From Chthoniobacterales bacterium (GTDB lineage Bacteria > Verrucomicrobiota > Verrucomicrobiia > Chthoniobacterales > DASVRZ01): 64,000 nucleotides of DNA. How positions within the stretch are numbered: the first letter of the stretch is position 1; every line of letters starts with the position of its first letter. The notes beneath the pieces are model-generated. The model had not been told where the DNA came from. It did no database searches and saw only the letters and a program-made list of their open reading frames with translations. The position numbers were made by a program, and so were the translations under genes. The stretch lies in NCBI GenBank assembly GCA_039930045.1, contig JBDSQB010000016.1, forward strand, positions 186,001-250,000, read 5' to 3'. Below are positions 1 to 9,607 of the stretch, in pieces.

Positions 1-2
1 AG

Positions 3-821
3 CTCATCGAGAATGGACTCAAACCCGGCCAGTGCACGTGGGACGATGCCGCGCTCGACAAGCTCATTAACCAATACACTCACGAGGCTGGCGTGCGGAA
101 TCTGGAGCGCGAAGTCGGCGCTGTCTGCCGCTACGTCGCCGCGCAAGTCGCCCGAGGCAAAACCGACCATATCCATGTGACTCCCGAACTGGTTGAGGAA
201 GTCCTCGGGCCGCCGCGCCATGTGCAGGAGGATCGGTTAAAAGTCAGCCTGCCAGGCATCGTCACCGGGCTCGCCTACACGCCCTATGGCGGGGAGATTT
301 TGCACATCGAGGCGGCGCGTTTTCCGGGAAGAGGCGAGTTGCGGCTCACTGGCCAGCTCGGCAACGTGATGAAAGAATCCGTCGCCGCCGCGATGAGTCT
401 GGTGCGTTCACGCGCTGACCAACTTGGCATTGCCTCGGAGAATTTCCGCAAAACGGATGTTCACGTTCACGTGCCCGCCGGGGCGGTGCCGAAGGATGGA
501 CCGTCCGCCGGCGCGGCGATGTTTACCGCGCTCGCGTCGCTTTTCACCGATACGCCGGTGCGCGCCAATGTGGCCATGACGGGCGAGGTGACTTTGCGCG
601 GACTTGTGCTGCCGATTGGCGGCTTAAAAGAGAAAAGTCTCGCCGCCATGAGTGCCGGAATCGACACCGTCATCATTCCGAAAGGCAACGAAAAGGATCT
701 CGTCGATGTGCCCGCTGAGGCGAAGGAATCGATCCGGTTTTGTCCGGTGGAGACCGTCGATGAAGTTCTCGCCATCGCCTTGGAAACTACCGCCCGGGGC
801 ATTCCCGAGGCGGTGCAGTAA
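3..821 (+). CDS. lon: ATP-dependent Lon protease, C-terminal part (cut at window edge)
   Basis: Carboxy-terminal part of the cytoplasmic AAA+ serine protease Lon, which degrades misfolded and regulatory proteins. The frame is open from base 3, so the gene starts upstream of the window. The visible part begins at the end of the AAA+ helical lid (LINQYTHEAGVRNLEREV) and covers the whole proteolytic domain. The catalytic serine lies in PKDGPSAGAA and the catalytic lysine in GGLKEKSLAA, the Ser-Lys dyad of Lon. The tail is short and normal for bacterial Lon. The GTG at base 93 lies inside a conserved motif and is not a start. The gene is convergent with the next one, with about 14 bp between the stops and no obvious terminator hairpin. 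Confidence 0.96.
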   Translation, partial: LIENGLKPGQCTWDDAALDKLINQYTHEAGVRNLEREVGAVCRYVAAQVARGKTDHIHVTPELVEEVLGPPRHVQEDRLKVSLPGIVTGLAYTPYGGEILHIEAARFPGRGELRLTGQLGNVMKESVAAAMSLVRSRADQLGIASENFRKTDVHVHVPAGAVPKDGPSAGAAMFTALASLFTDTPVRANVAMTGEVTLRGLVLPIGGLKEKSLAAMSAGIDTVIIPKGNEKDLVDVPAEAKESIRFCPVETVDEVLAIALETTARGIPEAVQ

Positions 822-835
822 ACAGCGTTCCCGTT

Positions 836-1717
836 TTATTCGTCCGGGAATAGCGGCAGATTTGCCTGACTCTCGTCCTCCATCGGCGAATCCTTGATGA
901 CCTCGCCCTCGGCCGCCGCGCTGCCGAGTTCCCAGAGGAGCCAGTCGTCGTTTTGCACATATTGCTTGAGCTTGTTGTCCCAGCGTTTGGGCACTTCGCG
1001 GGCGAGTTTTTCTAAAAACGGCAGCAGCGGATTCTGCGGCGGATGCGCCTTTTCCTGCTCGTCGAGCGGCGTTGATTCCCAGCCATACTGGCCGTGTTTC
1101 CCTTGAAAACCAAAGCCATCGAAGAAATGTCCGCCGCCGATCAGCGGCATATACCAGAGGCTCGGGATGCCCTTCGGATTGGGCTTGATCGGAGCCTCCA
1201 CGGCGAGGCGCTCGATCAGGTCGAGACCCTTCGGATCGTTCGCCAGATGCGCCCGCAACTCGTCCAGCGCGGGGAAAGTCACGGGCGGCGTGACGAACAG
1301 CACCGGCTTAAACTGCAATCGCGACAGCACGATTTCATGCACGGTCCCGACGCTGTAAATATTCGTCGGCACATAGGCAATCGTGAAATCGCTCGTGTCC
1401 ACCATGCGCAGATCGATGTGCAGCGTTTCCCAGAATTTCTCAGCGCAAGCCGCGCGCGTTTCATCGCCTTCCTGGCCTTGCTCGAAAGTCCAGTTGTCGC
1501 GCACGTCGATGGTGTTCACATCCTCGAGTCCATACTGATGCAACCCCCGGACGGTCGGCTTGTGCCACGGATCGAAAACGACCGCGCCATAGGAGCGCAG
1601 AAAGTCGCCAATGCGATTGCGCCAGCCAAATTTCTTTTCATTCGCCCGGGAGGCCACGAAGTCCATCGGACCGGAGAGATAAACACGCGCACCACGGAGG
1701 AAATTATGCGATTTCAT
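836..1717 (-). CDS. nucleoside 2-deoxyribosyltransferase-like protein
   Basis: A soluble protein of 293 residues. The first half resembles the nucleoside 2-deoxyribosyltransferase fold: a first strand with VYLSGPMDF near residue 12, then a middle segment with HIDLRMVDTSDFTIAYVP and GTVHEI. In the known family a glutamate in the GT-x-E stretch is the nucleophile, and E in GTVHEI could play that part. The second half (about residue 150 onward) is rich in proline and aromatic residues, has no membrane segment, and is not recognised. The usual family length is about 150-170 residues, so this is a long version. Substrate is unknown; nucleotide salvage or modified-base clean-up is only a guess. The gene is alone between lon and tRNA-Ala and uses an ATG start. 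Confidence 0.55.
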   Translation of the reverse strand: MKSHNFLRGARVYLSGPMDFVASRANEKKFGWRNRIGDFLRSYGAVVFDPWHKPTVRGLHQYGLEDVNTIDVRDNWTFEQGQEGDETRAACAEKFWETLHIDLRMVDTSDFTIAYVPTNIYSVGTVHEIVLSRLQFKPVLFVTPPVTFPALDELRAHLANDPKGLDLIERLAVEAPIKPNPKGIPSLWYMPLIGGGHFFDGFGFQGKHGQYGWESTPLDEQEKAHPPQNPLLPFLEKLAREVPKRWDNKLKQYVQNDDWLLWELGSAAAEGEVIKDSPMEDESQANLPLFPDE

Positions 1718-1852
1718 TCCGCAAAACTAACAGGCTCTAAACGACAAGCCAACCCGCAAAAAAGCGGGCGGAGTTGCATAGTTATCTGAGCCTCAGCGGG
1801 GAAGTTTTGAAAAGTCCTGCGTGATTCTCAATCGCTATGGTTAAGAAAAACG

Positions 1853-1925
1853 TGGAGCCTAGGGGATTCGAACCCCTGACCTCCTCAATGCCATTGAGGC
1901 GCTCTACCAACTGAGCTAAGACCCC
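1853..1925 (-). tRNA. tRNA-Ala (anticodon GGC)
   Basis: Read on the minus strand this folds into a full 73-nt cloverleaf. The acceptor stem GGGGUCU pairs with AGGCUCC and includes the G3:U70 wobble pair that identifies alanine tRNAs. The D arm is GCUCAGUUGGUAGAGC. The anticodon stem CCUCA/UGAGG closes the loop AUGGCAU, giving anticodon GGC. The T arm contains GGUUCGAAUCC. The discriminator base is A73. The CCA end is not encoded. A run of five T follows on the minus strand and may end transcription. Confidence 0.97.
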
Positions 1926-2041
1926 GTTCGTTGCGGGAGGGGTAGAATATCCAAGAGAAGGGACTTGTCACGAAATTTATTCTGGCCGCGCCCCGTCTGT
2001 TTTTCACGCCCGCCAAGCGACTTCCAATCGTTTCTCCTAAC

Positions 2042-2263
2042 ATGGCGAAAGCAAAGTCCCTGCAACCCGGCGCCCCAGTCGAATGGAAGTCCTCCCAAGG
2101 CACCGTCCAAGGCACCGTGAAAAAGAAACTGACCGTCCCGACGAATATCCGATCGCATGAAGTCGCCGCGTCGCCTGAGAACCCGGAATACCTCGTCGAA
2201 AGCGACCAGACCGGAGCCCAGGCCGCGCACAAGCCAGCCAGCATAAAAAAGACCCGCTCATAA
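2042..2263 (+). CDS. small Tudor-type protein (DUF2945 / HVA1 family)
   Basis: A 73-residue basic protein that matches the DUF2945 family, also called the hypervirulence-associated protein Tudor domain. Family hallmarks are visible in order: GAPVEWKSSQGTVQGTV, then KKLTVPTNI, then an H-x-V-x-A-S stretch, and finally YLVESDQTGAQAAHKPASI. The biochemical role of the family is not established; members are small single-domain proteins in bacteria and fungi. The start is the first ATG, directly preceded by CCTAAC and with no Shine-Dalgarno sequence. It stands alone between tRNA-Ala and the oppositely oriented PIN-domain gene. Confidence 0.85.
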   Translation: MAKAKSLQPGAPVEWKSSQGTVQGTVKKKLTVPTNIRSHEVAASPENPEYLVESDQTGAQAAHKPASIKKTRS

Positions 2264-2293
2264 GAACGCGACTCGCCTCCGCCGCACTTGGCT

Positions 2294-2935
2294 CTAACTC
2301 TTCGAGAGCGAATACTCCACCGCACCCTTTGCATCGATCGTCAGATGCTTCTGCTTTTGCAGCTTCTCGATCAACTTCTCCACCGTTTCCTCCGTCGTCG
2401 GCTTGAGCAACGACAGCAACTGACTCATCAGCGTCTTCTTCCGCTTGGGACGACTGTTCACATTTTTTCGCAACTGCGCCAACACCCGCGCCAGCGGATC
2501 TTCCATTGGAGTCGGCGCGGCGACAGGCGCAGCCTTGGGCACATAACAAAACGTCAGCGTCGCAAAATCGTCATGACGCATCGCCCGAACGTGACGACTC
2601 TTCAGATGCTCCACCAGCGGGTCAAAGCCGGTGTCCTTCGAGACAATGTGGAAATAACCCGTCGGATCGCTCAAGACCGCGCGTCCCAGATAATAGGCCA
2701 GGGCAAAATCCAGCGCGTTCCTCCCCGAGGTCGTCAACCGGATCAACTGCACGCAGGCGGCGTGTTCCATCAACTTCTCCACCAGCGCCACATCCAGCTT
2801 GGTCTGCCGCGCACCTAGCAATAGGATGAAACTCACCGTCTTCGCTCCGATCACACTCGGATCGACTGTGGGCACATTCTCGCAGTCCACAAAGACATGA
2901 TTCATCGCCGGGCCGGGTTCAGGGGAGGTGTTCAT
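2294..2935 (-). CDS. PIN-domain-like protein with C-terminal helical domain
   Basis: A protein of 213 residues. Residues 11-130 look like a PIN/NYN-type nuclease fold: VFVDCENVPT carries the first acidic residue, GRNALDFALAYYLG the second acidic patch, and FHIVSKDTGFDPLVEHL the third, as in the VSKDxGFDPL signature of this family. PIN domains bind metal with clustered Asp/Glu and usually cut RNA. After a proline-rich linker, residues 150-213 are charged and helical, ending in a short winged-helix-like stretch (LTIDAKGAVEYSLSKS), perhaps a nucleic-acid-binding module. No antitoxin-like partner is next to it, so a toxin-antitoxin role is not supported. Met11, just before the domain, is an equally good start. 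Divergent from the ZIP gene. Confidence 0.72.
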   Translation of the reverse strand: MNTSPEPGPAMNHVFVDCENVPTVDPSVIGAKTVSFILLLGARQTKLDVALVEKLMEHAACVQLIRLTTSGRNALDFALAYYLGRAVLSDPTGYFHIVSKDTGFDPLVEHLKSRHVRAMRHDDFATLTFCYVPKAAPVAAPTPMEDPLARVLAQLRKNVNSRPKRKKTLMSQLLSLLKPTTEETVEKLIEKLQKQKHLTIDAKGAVEYSLSKS

Positions 2936-3020
2936 GGATGCTCGGGGAAGACGGGCCAGCTTAAAACAAACCTGCTTTTTTAAGCAACGAAACCCCGCTC
3001 ACCTTCGATTTAACAGCAGA

Positions 3021-3779
3021 ATGTTCCCCATCTGGATTCAGGCAGGCTTTTGGGGATGGCTCGCGGGCTCGGCCTTGCTCATCGGAGCTGCGGGCGGCTT
3101 TTACCTGAAGATCCCCCAGCGCCTCATCGCAGCCATCATGGCCTTTGGCAGCGGCGTCCTCATCTCCGCGCTCTCCTTCGACCTCATGGAAGAAGCCTAC
3201 AAACGCGGCGGATTCGACTCCACCGCCATCGGCTTCGTCGGTGGCGCGGCGGTTTATACCGGGGCCAACTGGCTCGTCAACCGCGCCGGTGCCAAACACC
3301 GTAAACGCTCCGGCAGCCAGCAATCCTCCGAATCGCAAACCAAGGGCAGCGGACTCTCCATCGCCATCGGAGCGCTCCTCGACGGCATCCCCGAATCCAT
3401 CGTCATCGGCGTCAGCCTCATCGGTGCGGGCCGCGTAAGCTGGGTCGCCGTCGTCGCCATCTTCCTTTCCAACCTGCCCGAGGGCCTCTCCTCCTCCGCC
3501 GGGATGCGCCAGGCGAAACGATCCGCCGCCTACGTCTTTTCCGTCTGGGGTGGCATCGCTCTTATCTCTGGCATCGCGTCGCTCCTTGGCTACACCATCT
3601 TCAGCCACTTCTCGCCCGACATCATCGCCGGCACCACGGCGGTCGCTGCCGGAGCCATCCTCGCCATGCTCGCCGACACCATGATCCCCGAGGCCTTTGA
3701 AGAAGCGCACGATTTCGCCGGCCTCATCACCGTCCTGGGCTTCCTCGCCGCCTTCATCCTGACCAAACTCGACGGCTAG
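3021..3779 (+). CDS. ZIP family metal transporter
   Basis: An inner-membrane protein of 252 residues with about eight membrane helices and a polar cytoplasmic loop (residues 95-112, KHRKRSGSQQSS). This fits ZIP carriers, which move divalent metals such as zinc into the cytoplasm. The two family metal-site helices are recognisable as ALLDGIPESIVIG and FLSNLPEGLSSS, but the usual histidines (HN-x-PE) are replaced by aspartate-glycine and serine-asparagine. A subgroup of bacterial ZIP-like proteins has this form, so the ion may not be zinc. The ATG at 3021 is chosen because the open frame upstream of it (MFMDARGRR...) is polar and overlaps the start of the divergent PIN gene. Confidence 0.8.
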   Translation: MFPIWIQAGFWGWLAGSALLIGAAGGFYLKIPQRLIAAIMAFGSGVLISALSFDLMEEAYKRGGFDSTAIGFVGGAAVYTGANWLVNRAGAKHRKRSGSQQSSESQTKGSGLSIAIGALLDGIPESIVIGVSLIGAGRVSWVAVVAIFLSNLPEGLSSSAGMRQAKRSAAYVFSVWGGIALISGIASLLGYTIFSHFSPDIIAGTTAVAAGAILAMLADTMIPEAFEEAHDFAGLITVLGFLAAFILTKLDG

Positions 3780-3790
3780 CATTCTCAAAA

Positions 3791-3903
3791 GGTAGGGGAC
3801 GAGCGGCCTCGCTCGTCCTCAACGTGGCATATCCGGCGCTGACGATCAGAATGCTCATCCGCAGCGTCGTACAAACGGACATGCGGGCCGCATGTCCCTA
3901 CCT
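3791..3903. repeat. dispersed paired-palindrome repeat, copy A (GGTAGG...CCTACC)
   Basis: Non-coding element bounded by GGTAGGG and CCCTACC. It contains two near-perfect hairpins: GACGAGCGG/CGCTCGTC in the left part and GGACATGCGG/CCGCATGTCC in the right part, separated by about 57 bp. A second copy at 62887-62955 carries the same two hairpins in the opposite order. It fills the space between the ZIP gene and the convergent gene, where it could also act as a terminator. Confidence 0.75.
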
Positions 3904-3910
3904 GGATCGG

Positions 3911-4420
3911 CTACGGCTTCGGGGTGGGCGTTGAGGCAGGCACCTCTACAGAAATCCCCAGAATCATCTCGGGTGTCGGAGACGCCATCGCTTCCCCGCG
4001 AATCATCGGCGGGGTGGGAGTTGGCGTCGGGGGAGGGGCCACTTTCCCCATCACGATCTCGCCATCCGCATTCAGCCGCACACCGCGATGTTCCCCTCCC
4101 GTGGCGGGCGCTTCCGCTTGGACACTGGCAGCACCCATCGGCAGCAACACCGCGAATATCGACTGCACCCCGGCCACCCAGCGCCGCCAGCGCGAAGCGC
4201 GATGCTGGATCGCTCCCGTGGGAGTCTGGAAATAAGCCACGCAAACCCTCGCCGCCGCCTCCACCTCGCGGGCCAGCCGCTCGGTTTCCTTCGGAGACGC
4301 CAGCGAAAGATTATGCACATCCTTCTGGCAATGATCGCAAAACCGCCGGCTGGCTCCTCCCGTCAATTCATCCCATTGCTTGGGACACGGCACGCCGACT
4401 TTCAATGATCTCATACCCAC
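3911..4420 (-). CDS. membrane-anchored Cys-rich protein of unknown function with Pro/Thr tail
   Basis: A 169-residue protein. The cytoplasmic amino end holds a conserved-looking block with CPKQWDEL near residue 12 and RFCDHCQKDVHNLS near residues 26-40, followed by VCVAYFQ; the spaced cysteines and histidine suggest a small metal site. I have seen this CPxxWDxL...RFCxxCxxxVHNLS arrangement in hypothetical proteins of other bacteria, without a known function. A single membrane span follows (residues 82-101, VAGVQSIFAVLLPMGAASVQ). The rest is a Pro/Thr-rich extracytoplasmic tail (PPPTPTPTPP, ASTPTPKP) that may sit in the periplasm or cell wall. Met3 is an equally good start. Monocistronic. Confidence 0.65.
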   Translation of the reverse strand: MGMRSLKVGVPCPKQWDELTGGASRRFCDHCQKDVHNLSLASPKETERLAREVEAAARVCVAYFQTPTGAIQHRASRWRRWVAGVQSIFAVLLPMGAASVQAEAPATGGEHRGVRLNADGEIVMGKVAPPPTPTPTPPMIRGEAMASPTPEMILGISVEVPASTPTPKP

Positions 4421-4633
4421 AACACTCTCCGCCGCACCTCTTTCTTAGAAAAATATCGTGAGCGAAGAGGACATTCCTCCACACCACGCAACCCTCAGCC
4501 GCACGGGAGCGATCATTCGTGGACACATCGGGCCGGAAATTCGTCGAGGGAAACCATCCCCTCAAGAGCTCGGGACGCTTTCAAGCCGATGTCTATTGGA
4601 CGAGAGCGACTTCTCCCAGCTAACTTCGAGGAA

Positions 4634-5749
4634 ATGTCATTTCGGTTGCTCGTTTCGCTTGTTGTCTATGGGTCGTTCGCTTCCTCTTCGCTGCTGCTTG
4701 CGCAGGAGCGCGATGCCGAACTGCCGAAAGTGGTCGTCTCGGTGGATGATCCATCGCCCCTTCGCGAGGTGGCGGAAACGCAGTTGAAGGCGCTGCTGCC
4801 GACGGTGCAGCCGAAGGCAAAGCCCGAGTCCACGATCGCGAAGACGGGCGAGTTCGTTCTGGTCGGCGATCTTTTCAAAAACGGCGGAACGTATGCCCTG
4901 GCAGAGCTCCATGCCAGGGCGGGGGAGGAGACGGCTGGGGTGGCTTTCGTGGAATGGATAGACGGCCAATGGGAGTTGCGTGGGCTATGGAAGATCGAAA
5001 CGGTCTGGCGGCCAAAGGAATGGAAGTGGGATGGAAAAAACGGAGATGATTATCTGCCGATCAAGCCTGCGACGGAACCATTTAAGTTGGTGGATCTGAG
5101 CGGCGATGGCGTGCCGGAAGTGATCTTTGCCGGGGAGGTGGAGAAATATTATCAGGAGCATTACCTGCTGCGCTTCGATCCCGCGAAGCATCGGCTCAAT
5201 CTCGTAGCCTCAGCGATGGGCGAACCGCAAAAAGCCGGGAAATACGTCCGGCTCGATTTCAACTCGGGACGTCGTGCCATTTGGGGGGAGTCGCAATTTT
5301 TTGAGTGGAGCGACGGTGCACTCATCAAGAAGGCGTCCTGGCACGATGAAGTGGGATACGGCACGAACGACCCGACGTTTGTCGAAGGAGAGGGGATCGG
5401 GAAGGATGACAAGTTGGAGACGATCCGGGTAGGCATGGGACACGGTGCCGATATGAATGACTCCGATCCGTATGTTCTCACAAAAAACGAGCAGCCCTAT
5501 GGAACGCTGTCGATTACTTGGAAGGCGCAGGAAGCGGGGGCAGATGTCTCAATGAGCGATGTGGAGAATCGGTGGCTTTTCGAGAAGATCACCCGTCTGC
5601 CTGCGGCGCTTTATCCTGATGCTGAGGAAGCCAGAAGAGATCATCCATTACTCCGTTTTGAAGATGTGGCGACCGTGCAAGTCACCGGCGCAGCCGAGGC
5701 GGAGGGCCTTTTTCGAGTCCGAAAAAGTAGTCCGAAACCACATCGCTGA
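4634..5749 (+). CDS. secreted protein of unknown function
   Basis: About 371 residues with a classical signal peptide at the chosen start (MSFRLLVSLVVYGSFASSS, cleavage probably near LLLAQE). An ATG 45 bases upstream is in frame but would put a charged stretch before the signal. The mature part is soluble and Trp/Glu/Asp-rich; the segment FKLVDLSGDGVPEVIFAGEV resembles an FG-GAP or integrin-like calcium-binding turn (D-x-S-G-D-G), so a beta-propeller-like fold is possible. No catalytic motif is recognised. The last 15-20 codons run over the antisense of a decayed prolyl-oligopeptidase fragment, so the original carboxy end may have been replaced. Confidence 0.7.
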   Translation: MSFRLLVSLVVYGSFASSSLLLAQERDAELPKVVVSVDDPSPLREVAETQLKALLPTVQPKAKPESTIAKTGEFVLVGDLFKNGGTYALAELHARAGEETAGVAFVEWIDGQWELRGLWKIETVWRPKEWKWDGKNGDDYLPIKPATEPFKLVDLSGDGVPEVIFAGEVEKYYQEHYLLRFDPAKHRLNLVASAMGEPQKAGKYVRLDFNSGRRAIWGESQFFEWSDGALIKKASWHDEVGYGTNDPTFVEGEGIGKDDKLETIRVGMGHGADMNDSDPYVLTKNEQPYGTLSITWKAQEAGADVSMSDVENRWLFEKITRLPAALYPDAEEARRDHPLLRFEDVATVQVTGAAEAEGLFRVRKSSPKPHR

Positions 5750-5905
5750 CGCCTGCCGTGGCGGCTCGAGAGATTCGGATGGAACTCCGCTGGCGCGGCT
5801 TGCAATCCGGCGGCCATCTTGAGGCTGTGCCAGGCGGCGACACGGGCGTCGTTCAGGCCGGTAGTGAGCAGAACGCGGGGTCGCGGCTGTTGATCGATAT
5901 CGCGG
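5705..5905 (-). pseudogene. remnant of a prolyl oligopeptidase 3' end
   Basis: Read on the minus strand, bases around 5880-5805 encode RPRVLLTTGLNDARVAAWHS and continue LKMAAGLQA. This is nearly the same as VLLTTGLNDGRVAAWHSLKMVAALQE in the intact oligopeptidase gene 1.5 kb downstream. After a frame change near 5795 another frame gives SIRISRAATAG and DYFFGLEK, matching the intact gene's ILLRVNFGAGHG and YSFLFKEL. The nucleotide match is obvious by eye between 5810-5878 and 7563-7630. The catalytic His of GAGHG is lost (AATAG), the frame is broken, and nothing upstream of this piece is present, so it is a dead fragment. Confidence 0.75.
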
Positions 5906-5948
5906 TTTCCTTTTGGTTTGTGACAGATTCGTCTTGTGACGATCCTGC

Positions 5949-7169
5949 ATGGTTGGTTACCTCCGAAGGATGTTCCCCCGCATATCCTCCGCTCTTGCCC
6001 TCACGGGTGTCTGTTTCTCCGCCTCTTTGTCGTCAGCCTCCGCCAATGAGGTTCGCGCCACGGTGACGATCAATGACAGTGGCACGCTCATATTTCAAAA
6101 CCCCAACTCCACGGGCGCTCCCTTGAGTCCGTCGGTCTCCGGCACTTACGGTTCGTCCAGCGTCGCGGCCTCCATGGGCGCGGTGGCGGTCGATCTCGAT
6201 CTGGCCGGACGGCCCACCGGTTCCGACAGTGCCACCAGCGGGGCGACTTGGAAGGAAGATTACACGATTCTGGGCGGCAGCGGGGCTGGCACGGCAAACT
6301 TCACTTTCTCCCTGACCGGCACATTTACGGCGGGCAATCTTATCGGATCGGATCAGGTGAATTACGGCGCGAACGCCTTTGGCAACTCCTTGGACAGTGC
6401 GCAATATCAGAGCGGCAACGTCCTCTCCGGCGTGCTGCCACCGCAGACCTATACGGTGCCCGTGGCGTTTACCTACGGCACGCCTTTCACGGTGTCGGGC
6501 GGTCTTTCGGGGGGCGCGAACCTTTCCGGCAGTGTCGGGTTTGGGCATATCCACATGGCCTTGCGCGAGACCGGGTTTACGGTGGCCGGGGGAAATTACA
6601 CGGCGAGCTCCGCCGGTGGCACGAGTCGGGGTGGAACCTTCGCCTCGGGAGCGGACTACACAGGATTTACCCTCGCCAACAGCGTCGGGCACACGACCAC
6701 GGCCACCCTCGTGGGCGGCACGGCAGGTGCGGATCGGGACATTTCGTTGAACTTCCTCTCGCCTAATGGAAGCCTGCAGGCCGCGAGCGATATCGTGGAT
6801 GTAAAAGGCCCGTTGACCGATGTCTTTGTCCTCCAGCTCAACTACGATCTGGCTGCCGCCAATACACTCTTTGGCGGAGATAACGGACTTTTCCTCGCCT
6901 GGTTTGATACGGCTACCGGCGTCTGGAAAAACGCGGTGGCGGGAAACGAGGGCGGCACTTCTACTTTCTTCAATCGCGCCTACAATCCGCTGACCGATTT
7001 CTCGCTCGGCAACTGGGGCATTGACACCACGGCGCACAACGTCTGGGCGGTGGTCAACCACAACAGCGAATACGCGGTGACCGCCTCGCCGACGCCCGAG
7101 CCCGCGAGTTGGCTCTTACTCGGATGCAGCGGCCTCGTTCTCGGCTATCGCCGTTTTCGCCGGGCGTAA
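5949..7169 (+). CDS. PEP-CTERM-anchored extracellular protein
   Basis: A 406-residue exported protein with an amino-terminal signal peptide (FPRISSALALTGVCFSASLS) and a complete PEP-CTERM tail: PTPEPAS, a hydrophobic span (WLLLGCSGLVLGY) and a final basic cluster (RRFRRA). In known systems this tail is processed by exosortase, sorting the protein to the cell surface or to exopolysaccharide. The mature part is rich in Gly, Ser, Thr and Asn, low in Lys and without Cys, typical of beta-structured surface proteins. No enzymatic motif is seen. The ATG at 5970 is an equally good start. No exosortase gene is in this window. Confidence 0.85.
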   Translation: MVGYLRRMFPRISSALALTGVCFSASLSSASANEVRATVTINDSGTLIFQNPNSTGAPLSPSVSGTYGSSSVAASMGAVAVDLDLAGRPTGSDSATSGATWKEDYTILGGSGAGTANFTFSLTGTFTAGNLIGSDQVNYGANAFGNSLDSAQYQSGNVLSGVLPPQTYTVPVAFTYGTPFTVSGGLSGGANLSGSVGFGHIHMALRETGFTVAGGNYTASSAGGTSRGGTFASGADYTGFTLANSVGHTTTATLVGGTAGADRDISLNFLSPNGSLQAASDIVDVKGPLTDVFVLQLNYDLAAANTLFGGDNGLFLAWFDTATGVWKNAVAGNEGGTSTFFNRAYNPLTDFSLGNWGIDTTAHNVWAVVNHNSEYAVTASPTPEPASWLLLGCSGLVLGYRRFRRA

Positions 7170-7212
7170 GGTTGCTTCTTAGGCGACTTCCATCTCTTTG
7201 AAGCCCGCCATA

Positions 7213-7377
7213 CCCTCGTTCCCAAACTCCCGTTTGGGAATGCCTTGTCTCCGAAACTCCGTTTCCTTTGGAGTCGTCGCATCGGGGAAACAGGAAAACG
7301 AGTCGGACGAATCGCAGCCGGGGAAACAGGAGTTTCCCAAGCAAGTGCGTTCCCAAACAGGAGTTTGGGAACGAGGG
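7213..7377. repeat. palindrome-ended intergenic element (CTCGTTCCCAAAC type)
   Basis: The two ends are perfect 18-bp inverted repeats, CCCTCGTTCCCAAACTCC at 7213-7230 and its complement at 7360-7377. Each end also forms its own hairpin, for example TTCCCAAAC/GTTTGGGAA at the left. Two further related GGAAAC/GTTTCC units lie inside. The DNA is non-coding and lies between the PEP-CTERM gene and the convergent oligopeptidase gene. The CTCGTTCCCAAxCTCC word recurs as an intergenic repeat in many unrelated bacteria. Confidence 0.75.
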
Positions 7378-7400
7378 GCGACAACGGAATCTTGGCGTGG

Positions 7401-9545
<2,145 letters not shown>

Positions 9546-9607
9546 GGGGAATGTTTTCGCACATTGCGCTTGCGAGGGCGAATCCTCCTTATTAAAACCT
9601 AAATCGA

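Noticed and set aside
1749-1770. terminator hairpin CCCGC-AAAAAA-GCGGG
   Set aside because: The A/T run is in the loop, not after the stem, so it does not fit an intrinsic terminator.
1094-1789. 231-residue open frame on the plus strand
   Set aside because: Antisense to the deoxyribosyltransferase-like gene, with no motif.
2294-2935. toxin of a PIN-type toxin-antitoxin pair
   Set aside because: No small antitoxin gene overlaps or adjoins it on the same strand; the neighbour is divergent and encodes a transporter.
6033-7061. 342-residue open frame on the minus strand
   Set aside because: Antisense to the PEP-CTERM gene; Arg/Gly-rich with no domain.
7145-7384. small open frames with VPKLLFGNA-like peptides
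   Set aside because: They arise from the CTCGTTCCCAAAC palindromic repeat, a known source of false peptides.
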